Assembly: GCA_934090795.1 (NCBI GenBank)
Contig: CAKOJQ010000007.1
Location: forward strand, 1 to 64,000
Direction: 5' to 3'
From: an uncultured Bacilli bacterium
GTDB taxonomy: Bacteria > Bacillota_I > Bacilli_A > RF39 > UBA660
Length of the DNA stretch: 64,000 nt
Shown here in pieces: positions 44,598 through 52,928 of the stretch. The stretch's first letter is position 1. Every line of letters starts with the position of its first letter. A program made the position numbers and the translations under genes. The notes beneath the pieces were generated by a model. That model was given only the letters and a program-made list of their open reading frames with translations. It had not been told where the DNA came from and made no database searches.

Positions 44598-44622
44598 TAA
44601 AAAAAGTCCATAAAATAGGACT
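44598..44622 (-). terminator. Intrinsic terminator at the tatD stop
   Basis: AGTCC and GGACT stem with an 8-base loop and T-run on the minus strand; it overlaps the stop codon. Confidence 0.7.
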
Positions 44623-45367
44623 ATATATTAAAAACATCATTAAAATTATCTTCCAGTATATTTGCAAGTTCTTCTAACGAAACATTATAAATTGTACATA
44701 AATAATCAGCAATTATATTAAGATTTATCGGTTCATTGGGTAATCCTCTAAGCGGAACAGGAGCTAAATAAGGGCTATCTGTTTCAAGTAAAATATTGTT
44801 TAAATCAATTTCTTTTAAAACATCTTTTAAATTGCAATTTTTAAAAGTTAATACACCACCAATTCCAAGCTTATATCCAAGTTTGATATATTCTCTTGCC
44901 GTTTCCAAACTTCCAGAAAAACAATGTATAATTCCTTTACATTTATGTTTCTTTAATAAATCAAGTAAATCTCCAGTAGATTCTCTAGAATGTATTATCA
45001 CCGGCAAATTATTATTTTCAGCCAACCCTAGAAAATAATCAAGCATTTCTAATTGTTCCTTTTTATTTTCCTTATTATGAAAATAATCTAATCCAATTTC
45101 TCCAATCGCAATTATCTTTTTATTATTAATATTTTCGTTAATAAAGTCCTTAGCTTCATCATTAAAATCAGATATATTATCAGGATGAATTCCAAGTGCT
45201 CCATAAACATTTTTATTATTAATTAAATCCATTACTTCACAATTAGATCTAATATTAAATCCATTAATAATAATTCTCCTGATATTATCTCTTTCTAAAT
45301 TATTAATCACATTCATAGGATCATAAAATTTATCAGATAAAATATGACAATGAGTATCAGTAAACAT
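44621..45367 (-). CDS. tatD: TatD-family deoxyribonuclease
   Basis: Metal-dependent hydrolase with a TIM barrel. 248 residues: FTDTHCHIL, AIGEIGLDYFHNKENKKEQ, PVIIHSRES, GIIHCFSGS and LLETDSPYLAPVPLRG. Follows the spoVT-like gene. Confidence 0.95.
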   Translation of the reverse strand: MFTDTHCHILSDKFYDPMNVINNLERDNIRRIIINGFNIRSNCEVMDLINNKNVYGALGIHPDNISDFNDEAKDFINENINNKKIIAIGEIGLDYFHNKENKKEQLEMLDYFLGLAENNNLPVIIHSRESTGDLLDLLKKHKCKGIIHCFSGSLETAREYIKLGYKLGIGGVLTFKNCNLKDVLKEIDLNNILLETDSPYLAPVPLRGLPNEPINLNIIADYLCTIYNVSLEELANILEDNFNDVFNI

Positions 45368-45394
45368 AAGAACATCTCCCTACAAGATAATAAC

Positions 45395-45425
45395 ACAAAA
45401 GAAAAGGTAAACACAAACATTTACC
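45395..45425 (-). terminator. Intrinsic terminator after spoVT
   Basis: GGTAAA and TTTACC arms (45406-45411 with 45420-45425), then TTTTCTTTT on the minus strand. Confidence 0.7.
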
Positions 45426-45847
45426 TAACCTTTAGCATTTATATATGTAAAATAAATCGATATTATACCAGAAATAAGTTTCACATCAGTCAAAGTGACA
45501 TTATCTCCATAAATAGAAATAACACCAATATTTACCGAATTAACAATAATAGGACTATCTAAACTAATTTTAATAATATTCTTATAATTAGAATATATAA
45601 CATTATCCTTATCTTTAATAACAAATTCATAGCCATAAACTAAATTAAAAAGAGTACATATATCATTTAAAAATTTACTATAATTTTCCAAATAAGAATA
45701 TTTAGATATACAAATATTATCATCTTTCTGCATTATAAGTACATTCTCATTATCTTGTATTTTAAGATTATTTCTTAATTCTTTAGGCACAACAATTCTA
45801 CCTAACTCATCTATTTTTCTTACATATTCATTATTCACATAAACCAC
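45425..45847 (-). CDS. spoVT: SpoVT/AbrB-type transcription regulator
   Basis: 140 residues. The N-terminal swapped-hairpin AbrB domain (YVRKIDELGRIVVPKELRNNLKI) is followed by a short GAF-like domain, the SpoVT arrangement. Directly downstream of mfd, as in Bacillus, which supports orthology. In Bacillus it adjusts late sporulation genes; whether this host sporulates is not known. Confidence 0.85.
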   Translation of the reverse strand: MVYVNNEYVRKIDELGRIVVPKELRNNLKIQDNENVLIMQKDDNICISKYSYLENYSKFLNDICTLFNLVYGYEFVIKDKDNVIYSNYKNIIKISLDSPIIVNSVNIGVISIYGDNVTLTDVKLISGIISIYFTYINAKG

Positions 45848-45876
45848 TAATACTAGTTTGCAATAAATTCAAAATT

Positions 45877-48800
45877 TTATTCTATTTCATTAATTATTTC
45901 TTCTAAAACTGGCACTAAATAATAAACATAATGCTTATCCAAATTAATTAAATTTAATTTAATAATTATTTCTTTATTAAAATATCTTAAACTTAACTTA
46001 GGATTAATACTATATAAAACCATAAATAGTTTTTCACCATTAACTTTATTAGATATATCACTAGGAATATATAATTCAACAAAATTTTTATTTTGAACAA
46101 CTTTATTAATATTTAATTTCATAGCTAGTTTTTCAAACCATTCCTCATACATATAAACAATTATTTTCTCGTCCAATTTACCAAAACGATCTTCCAATTC
46201 ACTCTTAACCCTTAACAAACTTTCCTTATCCGAAATTGAATTAATTAATTGGTGAATCTCAATTCTAACACTTTCATCTTGAACATAATCTTCATCAATA
46301 TGAGTATTTACATCAATCAATGATTTATCACTGTCATCTTCTTTAATCGGATTACCATTTATTTCCGATACAGCCTCTTCCACCATCTTAGTAAATAAAT
46401 CAATACCAACAGTTTCTATGAATCCTGCCTGTTCACTGCCAAGTAAATCTCCAGCACCTCTAATAGATAAATCTCTCATAGCGATTTTATAACCACTACC
46501 AAGTTCAGTAAACTCTTTAATCGCATTCAATCTCTTCTCAGCAACCTCACTTATAATTTTGCTGTTATTATAAAGTAAATAAGCATAAGCAATCTTATTT
46601 GTTCTTCCAACTCTTCCACGAATCTGATATAACTGACTTAACCCAAAATTTTGAGCATCTTTTATTATCAATGTATTAACGTTCGATATATCTATACCTG
46701 TTTCAATTATTGTCGTACAAACTAAAATATCGAATTTATAGTTAACAAAATCATCAATTATCTTTTCCAAATGAGATTTATCCATCTTACCATGAGCAAA
46801 ACAAATACGTGCTTCCGGAACCATTCCCTGTAATTTATTTACTTCATCCTCTATCTTTTCAACATTATTAAATAAGTAGTAAACTTGTCCCTTACGACTT
46901 AACTCTTTATAAATAGCCTCTTTAACCAAGAAATCATTATCTTGAGCCACATAAGTTTGAATTGGATATCTATCCACAGGTGCAGTATCCAAAATTGATA
47001 AATCTCTAAGTCCACTCATTGCCATTTTTAAAGTTCTCGGAATAGGCGTAGCAGATAAAGTTAATACATTAATGTTTGTACACATTTCCTTAATTTTTTC
47101 TTTTTGACTAACACCAAATCGTTGTTCCTCATCAACAACAAGAAGACCTAATTTTTTAAATTTTATATTTTCATTAAATAATTTATGAGTTCCAAATAAA
47201 ATATCTACTTTACCATCTTCCAAATCTTTAGTAATTCTTTTAAAATCATTAACACTAGTAAATCTATTAACAATTTCAATTCTAACCGGAAAATTTCTAA
47301 ATCTTTTTAAAGCATTCTCATATTGTTGTTTAGACAAAATAGTAGTCGGACATAAATAAGCTGCTTGATATCCATTAATAACAGTTCTAAAAATTCCTCT
47401 AAATGCAACTTCAGTCTTACCAAAACCTACATCACCACAAAGCAATCTATCCATTGGTTTCTTACTAGCTAAATCATTTAATACCTCATTAATACATCTT
47501 AACTGATCAGAAGTCTCTACATATTCAAAATCACTAGCAAACATGACTTCTTCAGGCATCTCTTTAAATACCGGACTAGTAATCTTCTTTCTTTCCGAAT
47601 AAAGTTTAATTAACTCATCAGAAATATCTTTAATTTTACTTTGAACCTTTCTTTTAGCTTTAGCCCATGACAAAGAATTTAAAGAATTAATTTTTTGATT
47701 TCCACTACCGGCATCAGCATATTTATAAATAGAACTAATCTTTTCGACAGGAATATATACCTTGTCATTACCAGCATACTTTATAACAATATAGTCTTTA
47801 TTAAAACCATTTTTAACTAAATTAACTACACCACCATAAATACCAATACCATGTGCCCTATGAACAACATAATCTCCCGGCTTAATATCACTAAAATCCT
47901 TAATCTTACGACCTATCTTAATCGGATTGTAATAAGAAGCACTAAAATTACTACCAATTATATCATTTTCCGAAATAACGATATATTTATCAAATACAAA
48001 ACCATGATTTATCTTATAATCTAAAAAATAAATATTTCCCGGGAAATAATTTTTATCAATTCTTACATCAAATAAATTACTTAAAGTTTCTTTTAATCCC
48101 TTAGATCTTATTGCCAGAAACGTAATCATACTATTTTTACGATGATTAATAAAAAATTGTAAATTCTCTAAATTAGAATTAAAATTATCTATTGATTGAG
48201 AATTAACCTTCAAACTTTTACTATTATCAAAATTATTAAGTTCATATTCATCTTTAATGTAAATATCTTCTAAATTTGCCATGTATTTATGATTAATATC
48301 AATATTATTAGATTCTTTATACTCAAGAATTTGGTTTTGTAATTCAAGATAAGATTTCTTAATATTATCAGAATCTATCTTAACAACTATCGGATTATCT
48401 AAAATATCATATAAGGTTGAGTCAGATTCTAAATCATTTTCCTTATAAGGCTTAATAGTAACACTACTAATATTTTCGGTAGATAGCTGAGATTCTTCAT
48501 CAAACTTTTTAATACTATCAATCTCATCACCAAAAAATTCAATTCTTATTGGTTTATCATAATTATACGGAAATAAATCAATTATAAATCCTCTAACAGA
48601 ATACTCACCAGTTGAAGTAACTATACTTGTCTTATTATAACCATATTGAAATAATTTATCTTCTAAATCAATACGTTTAAAATTATCATTTATTTTAATA
48701 ACAATATCTTGATTAACAATATTATCTTTTTTAGGAACAAACTTTAAAAAGCCTTCTAAATTAGTAACAACAATCTTATTTTCATTATTATTACTTATTA

Positions 48801-49077
48801 AAGACAAAGTTTCTAATCTTTTAACCATTAAATCAGGTGAAGAAGTAGTAAGAACTGTAGTTATAAAATCATCCATAGGAAAAAAGTAACTGTTTTCAGA
48901 ATAGTTATTAATTAAATTATAATAATTAGTTGCTTGATATAAAGAATTAGTTACAACTATTACATTTTTCTTAAATTTATTACATAAATATTTAATATAT
49001 AATCCTTTTAATTCATCAGTTAATCCCGAAATAGAATTATTATTAAATTCATCAAATATTTTATCTAAAAAATCCAT
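45877..49077 (-). CDS. mfd: Transcription-repair coupling factor Mfd
   Basis: Removes stalled RNA polymerase and recruits UvrA. 1066 residues, somewhat short of the roughly 1150-1180 norm. UvrB-like N-terminal part (GFIIDLFPYNYDKPIRIEFFGDEIDSI), RNA polymerase interaction domain (GDYVVHRAHGIGIYGG), translocase motifs (LLCGDVGFGKTEVAFR, LLVVDEEQRFGV, TLSATPIPRT, DAQNFGLSQLYQIRGRVGR) and a C-terminal D7 domain. Carries a perfect Noc-site palindrome in its coding sequence. Confidence 0.97.
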   Translation of the reverse strand: MDFLDKIFDEFNNNSISGLTDELKGLYIKYLCNKFKKNVIVVTNSLYQATNYYNLINNYSENSYFFPMDDFITTVLTTSSPDLMVKRLETLSLISNNNENKIVVTNLEGFLKFVPKKDNIVNQDIVIKINDNFKRIDLEDKLFQYGYNKTSIVTSTGEYSVRGFIIDLFPYNYDKPIRIEFFGDEIDSIKKFDEESQLSTENISSVTIKPYKENDLESDSTLYDILDNPIVVKIDSDNIKKSYLELQNQILEYKESNNIDINHKYMANLEDIYIKDEYELNNFDNSKSLKVNSQSIDNFNSNLENLQFFINHRKNSMITFLAIRSKGLKETLSNLFDVRIDKNYFPGNIYFLDYKINHGFVFDKYIVISENDIIGSNFSASYYNPIKIGRKIKDFSDIKPGDYVVHRAHGIGIYGGVVNLVKNGFNKDYIVIKYAGNDKVYIPVEKISSIYKYADAGSGNQKINSLNSLSWAKAKRKVQSKIKDISDELIKLYSERKKITSPVFKEMPEEVMFASDFEYVETSDQLRCINEVLNDLASKKPMDRLLCGDVGFGKTEVAFRGIFRTVINGYQAAYLCPTTILSKQQYENALKRFRNFPVRIEIVNRFTSVNDFKRITKDLEDGKVDILFGTHKLFNENIKFKKLGLLVVDEEQRFGVSQKEKIKEMCTNINVLTLSATPIPRTLKMAMSGLRDLSILDTAPVDRYPIQTYVAQDNDFLVKEAIYKELSRKGQVYYLFNNVEKIEDEVNKLQGMVPEARICFAHGKMDKSHLEKIIDDFVNYKFDILVCTTIIETGIDISNVNTLIIKDAQNFGLSQLYQIRGRVGRTNKIAYAYLLYNNSKIISEVAEKRLNAIKEFTELGSGYKIAMRDLSIRGAGDLLGSEQAGFIETVGIDLFTKMVEEAVSEINGNPIKEDDSDKSLIDVNTHIDEDYVQDESVRIEIHQLINSISDKESLLRVKSELEDRFGKLDEKIIVYMYEEWFEKLAMKLNINKVVQNKNFVELYIPSDISNKVNGEKLFMVLYSINPKLSLRYFNKEIIIKLNLINLDKHYVYYLVPVLEEIINEIE
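48034..48047. promoter_or_regulatory. Noc-binding site (NBS) inside mfd
   Basis: Perfect ATTTCCCGGGAAAT palindrome within coding sequence (it encodes YFPG). The downstream flank TAATTT matches the copies in the intergenic array, but the upstream flank differs. Confidence 0.75.
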
Positions 49078-49078
49078 T

Positions 49079-49612
49079 TTAATTATACCTACATTTTAAT
49101 TTTTCTATATCAACATCATTAATAAAATCTTTTATAACACTATTAATCACATTACAAGAATTATTTAAAACTTCCCTTTCCTCCTTAGAAAATTTTCCTA
49201 AGACATAATCTACAATATCTTTACTATTTTTAGAAATACCAACTTTTAATCTTAAAAATTCATTACTACCAATTTCATTAATAATACTTTTAATCCCATT
49301 ATGACCACCAGCAGAACTATTATTTTTAACTCTTATTTTTCCTAAAGGCAAATCAAGATCATCTTGAATAACTAATAAATCCTTTTTATCTATTTTAAAA
49401 TAATTCATATAATATTTAACAGCTTCTCCAGATAAATTCATAAAGGTATTTGGTTTAATATATATAACTGAATTATCTTTATATACATCTGCTAATTTAT
49501 CATGCTTAAAAGAAACATTATCTAAATAATTGTCTAATGCCCAAAAGCCAATATTATGTCTAGTATTTTCATATTCTTTTCCAGGATTACCAAGTCCAAC
49601 AATTAATTTCAT
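49079..49612 (-). CDS. pth: Peptidyl-tRNA hydrolase
   Basis: Recycles peptidyl-tRNA. 177 residues: KLIVGLGNPGKEYENTRHNIGFWALD with catalytic His, KPNTFMNLSGEAV and SAGGHNGIKSI. One base before mfd, so cotranscribed, as in Bacillus. Confidence 0.96.
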   Translation of the reverse strand: MKLIVGLGNPGKEYENTRHNIGFWALDNYLDNVSFKHDKLADVYKDNSVIYIKPNTFMNLSGEAVKYYMNYFKIDKKDLLVIQDDLDLPLGKIRVKNNSSAGGHNGIKSIINEIGSNEFLRLKVGISKNSKDIVDYVLGKFSKEEREVLNNSCNVINSVIKDFINDVDIEKLKCRYN

Positions 49613-49614
49613 TA

Positions 49615-50292
49615 CTACCTCCTATAATTTTCTGTATAAAGTGGTGCCAATATTTTTAAATCATCTTGTCCATTTTTCATCGCTTCAATTAAAATCATTG
49701 AAGATGAACTTTCACTATTATTATAACAACATTGCAATTTCTTAACCCCAAACTTATATTTATCAAATAACTTAAGAAGTTCCATTAATCTATCCGGTCG
49801 ATAAACAATATAAAGTTTACCTTTATCTCTTAAAAATTTATAAGCAAGAGAAACAATATCTTCTAATTTAATAAGTATTTCATGTCTAGCAATTGCTTTA
49901 ACATTATTATCGTTTATTCTAGAAGAATCAATCACTTTAAAATAAGGTGGATTGCAAGTAATAATATCAAAATATCCATCTTCATAATAATTGTCAATAT
50001 TTTTAATATCATCATTAATTAATTTCACATTATTTATGTTATTTAACTTTAAAGATTCATCCCCTAATTCATATATTTCCTTTTGAACTTCAAAAGCTAC
50101 TATATTTTTAATTGAATTAGACAAAATAATAGGTATTGGGCAATTACCAGTACAAAAATCAAGTAATTTACTATCTGCCATATTAATATTGACAAAATTG
50201 GCAAGTAACATCGAATCTAAAGAAAATTTAAAATAATCTGATTTTTGAACTATCTTATAACCATAATCATATAAATCATTAATTTCTTTCAT
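49615..50292 (-). CDS. tRNA1(Val) A37 N6-methyltransferase-like protein (YabB/TrmN6)
   Basis: About 225 residues from MKEINDLYDYG at 50292. Class I SAM-dependent fold: LLDFCTGNCPIPIILS (SAM loop) and the N6-adenine motif ITCNPPYFK. The start lies inside the 3' end of ricT. Position after ricT matches yabB. Confidence 0.85.
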   Translation of the reverse strand: MKEINDLYDYGYKIVQKSDYFKFSLDSMLLANFVNINMADSKLLDFCTGNCPIPIILSNSIKNIVAFEVQKEIYELGDESLKLNNINNVKLINDDIKNIDNYYEDGYFDIITCNPPYFKVIDSSRINDNNVKAIARHEILIKLEDIVSLAYKFLRDKGKLYIVYRPDRLMELLKLFDKYKFGVKKLQCCYNNSESSSSMILIEAMKNGQDDLKILAPLYTENYRR

Positions 50293-51055
50293 AATTATCA
50301 ACTACAATTTCTTTTAAATCACCATCAACATTTATCACATATGACATTTTTAAAACATTAATAGTTAAAACTTTATATTTCTTTCCCTCATAAATAACTT
50401 CACTACCAATTTTTGGAAGCAAACTTCTATAATAACTATAATTTTCATCTTCATATGCTAAACAACATAATAATCTTCCACAAGCACCATTTATTTTAGA
50501 AGGATTTAAAGCAATATTTTGATTCTTAGCCATATTAATACCAACTGTTTCTAGTTCATTTAAAAAACTACCACAACACAAAGGTCTACCGCAAGGCCCT
50601 AAACCAGATATTTTTTTAGCTTTATCTCTAATACCAATTTGATGTAATTCAATTCTAGTTTTATATTTACCAGCAAGTATTTTAACTAATTCCCTAAAAT
50701 CAATTCTTTCATCAGATACAAAATTAATTAATAACTGAGATCGTTCAAAATTAAAACTTGAATCTACAAATTGCATTTTTAATCCTAAATTTTTAGCCGA
50801 AGCCTTGGCAAAATCAAGTGCTTCTTTAGCGTTTGCTAAATTCTTTAAATATATATCATAATCTTTTTTACTAGCTACTCTAACAACATTTTTTATTTCA
50901 TTATTAATTTCCTCGTTATTAATACTAAATACTTTTCCAAATAATGGCCCATTATCAGATGGAACAATTACATAATCATCTTTTTTTAATTCAATACCAT
51001 TCGAATTAAAATAAACACATTTATCAGTATCCTTAAATTTTACACCAACAACCAT
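50279..51055 (-). CDS. ricT: RicT (YaaT), PSP1-domain protein
   Basis: In Bacillus it is part of the RicA-RicF-RicT complex that carries iron-sulfur clusters and affects RNase Y, competence and sporulation. About 258 residues from MVVGVKFKD at 51055 (AGGAG at 8 bases). PSP1 region with Cys cluster GLGPCGRPLCCGSFL and GACGRLLCCLAYE. Its presence near a comK homologue is notable. Confidence 0.92.
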   Translation of the reverse strand: MVVGVKFKDTDKCVYFNSNGIELKKDDYVIVPSDNGPLFGKVFSINNEEINNEIKNVVRVASKKDYDIYLKNLANAKEALDFAKASAKNLGLKMQFVDSSFNFERSQLLINFVSDERIDFRELVKILAGKYKTRIELHQIGIRDKAKKISGLGPCGRPLCCGSFLNELETVGINMAKNQNIALNPSKINGACGRLLCCLAYEDENYSYYRSLLPKIGSEVIYEGKKYKVLTINVLKMSYVINVDGDLKEIVVDNYERN

Positions 51056-51082
51056 TTTAATCACTCCTTTCAAAATAAAAAA

Positions 51083-51790
51083 TTATTCTATACTCTCAAA
51101 ATATAGTTTATCAAGTGCCAAATCAATATTAACATTATATCTAATATTATTTAAAAAATCATTTACCTTCAAATAAAAAATATCATTTTCGCTATTCAAA
51201 TAAGCTAAATATTTTATAAATAAGTTATTTATTACCACCTTATCTAATTTTGAAACAACAACTTTAAACTTTATATAATCCTCAAAATTAAAATTTTTAA
51301 ATTTACATAAATTATTAAAAATATCTTCATCAACAGTAACATTACTAGCATCTATATCATTTTTTAATACCTGACATCTACTGATTAAAGTTGGCAATAA
51401 CTCATTTGCATTATCACTAATTAAAAATCCCACAACTTTCTCATTAGGTTCTTCTAAAACTTTTAATAATTTATTAACAGATTGTTCATTCATTAAACCA
51501 GCATTCAAAATAAAAAATAATTTATAGTACCCATCAAAAGACATAGTAGCTAAAAATTCTTGTAAATTTAAAATTTGATCTTTGTCAATTAAATTATCAA
51601 TAGGTTTCAAAATTCTAACTGAAATATTATTCTCTATATCATCAATATTAAATATCATTTTCTTTTGTAAAAACAATTTAAAAACACTATTCATAACATC
51701 TTCATAATTATTTGATTCAACTAAAAAAGCATGAGAAAGTTTATTCTCATCTATTACATTTGATAAATATTTTATGTTTTCTTCCTTCAT
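51083..51790 (-). CDS. holB: DNA polymerase III delta-prime subunit-like (HolB)
   Basis: Clamp-loader subunit. About 235 residues from MKEENIKYL, shorter than usual (about 330), so the C-terminal collar is reduced. LSHAFLVESNNYED replaces the usual P-loop region. NEQSVNKLLKVLEEPNEKVVGFLISDNANELLPTLISRCQ is clear delta-prime sequence. Lies between bofA and ricT as in Bacillus. Confidence 0.85.
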   Translation of the reverse strand: MKEENIKYLSNVIDENKLSHAFLVESNNYEDVMNSVFKLFLQKKMIFNIDDIENNISVRILKPIDNLIDKDQILNLQEFLATMSFDGYYKLFFILNAGLMNEQSVNKLLKVLEEPNEKVVGFLISDNANELLPTLISRCQVLKNDIDASNVTVDEDIFNNLCKFKNFNFEDYIKFKVVVSKLDKVVINNLFIKYLAYLNSENDIFYLKVNDFLNNIRYNVNIDLALDKLYFESIE

Positions 51791-51799
51791 ACTCAAAAT

Positions 51800-51979
51800 C
51801 TACATTAAAAGTAGAAAAGATAAAGCAATCATAATTAACCCCGGATATCCTAAACAAAAGACAACCAAGACAGTAATTAAATTAATAGGTACCACAACAT
51901 TAAAACCACTAAGAATTATATCAAAACTATAAATCAACAAAAATGAATAACAAATTTTTTTCAGTAATTTTAATAACAT
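51800..51979 (-). CDS. bofA: BofA-like pro-sigma-K processing inhibitor
   Basis: About 59 residues with hydrophobic helices and the family end INLITVLVVFCLGYPGLIMIALSFLLL. In Bacillus BofA restrains the SpoIVFB protease during sporulation. Position after recR is conserved. No other sporulation genes except spoVT are visible here. Confidence 0.75.
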   Translation of the reverse strand: MLLKLLKKICYSFLLIYSFDIILSGFNVVVPINLITVLVVFCLGYPGLIMIALSFLLLM

Positions 51980-52015
51980 GATTATCACAATAAATTATAT
52001 TATTATTATTTAATT

Positions 52016-52612
52016 TTATGCAATATTTTTTCTATCTTCAAATGCCCTTTCTAATGTCAATGAATCCAAATAATCAAGTTCTGTACCAACTGGTAATCCA
52101 TAAGATAATCTTGAAATTTTCGTATTCATCTTTTCTAGTAATTTTTTAATATATTGTGTTGTAGTTTCGCCTTCGATTGTAGGCTTTAATGCAATTACAA
52201 GTTCAACATCATCATTACCACAACGATCAATTAAACTATCAATATTAAGTTCATCAGGACCAATGCCATCAATAGGAGAAATTAATCCTCCTAAAACATG
52301 ATATACACCTTGATACTTTCCCATCTTTTCAAAAGCAAATATACTTTTAAAATCTTCAACAACACATATTAAATTTTTATTTCTATAATCATTATCACAA
52401 ACTGAGCATATATCACCAGAAGTTATATTTCCGCATATACGACAAGGATGTAAATTCTTTTTGCCATCCATTATACATTTTGTAAATAAATTTATATCAT
52501 CATCTGAAAAATCAAGTAATGAAATTGCAAGTCTTTCAGCAGACTTTTCACCAATTCCTGGTAACTTTTTAAAATACTCAATTAATTCTTCTAACTCCTT
52601 AGGATAAATCAT
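52016..52612 (-). CDS. recR: Recombination mediator RecR
   Basis: 198 residues: HhH segment (LPGIGEKSAERLAISLL), four-Cys zinc finger (CRICGNITSGDICSVCDN) and Toprim domain (ICVVEDFKSIFAFEKMG, VIALKPTIEGETT). Start overlaps the ebfC stop by one base. Confidence 0.97.
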   Translation of the reverse strand: MIYPKELEELIEYFKKLPGIGEKSAERLAISLLDFSDDDINLFTKCIMDGKKNLHPCRICGNITSGDICSVCDNDYRNKNLICVVEDFKSIFAFEKMGKYQGVYHVLGGLISPIDGIGPDELNIDSLIDRCGNDDVELVIALKPTIEGETTTQYIKKLLEKMNTKISRLSYGLPVGTELDYLDSLTLERAFEDRKNIA

Positions 52613-52911
52613 TACATCAAACCATTTAAACCTTTAGCATAAGCACCAAGTTTAACTTCTACGTCCTTATCAATTTTAGAAACTGCTTCATTATGAGCAA
52701 TTTTAATCATATCTTGTAAAGCATCGATATCCTCAGCATCAGTTAATGATGGAGTATCTATTTTTATAGAAACCATTTCTTTCTTACCACTTAATACAAC
52801 AGTAACAAATCCAGATTTACCTTCATAATTTGTTTTAAAAATTTCTTCCTGTTTTTCAGTTATAACTCTTTGCATTTTTTGTGCTTCTTGCATTAATTTT
52901 TGCATATTCAT
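52612..52911 (-). CDS. ebfC: YbaB/EbfC nucleoid-associated protein
   Basis: 99 residues, typical length. MQKLMQEAQKMQRVITEKQEEI, then GFVTVVLSGKKEMVSIKID and AHNEAVSKIDKDVEVKLG. Binds DNA as a dimer. Between dnaX and recR as usual. Confidence 0.92.
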   Translation of the reverse strand: MNMQKLMQEAQKMQRVITEKQEEIFKTNYEGKSGFVTVVLSGKKEMVSIKIDTPSLTDAEDIDALQDMIKIAHNEAVSKIDKDVEVKLGAYAKGLNGLM

Positions 52912-52928
52912 AATATCATTCCTCTTTC

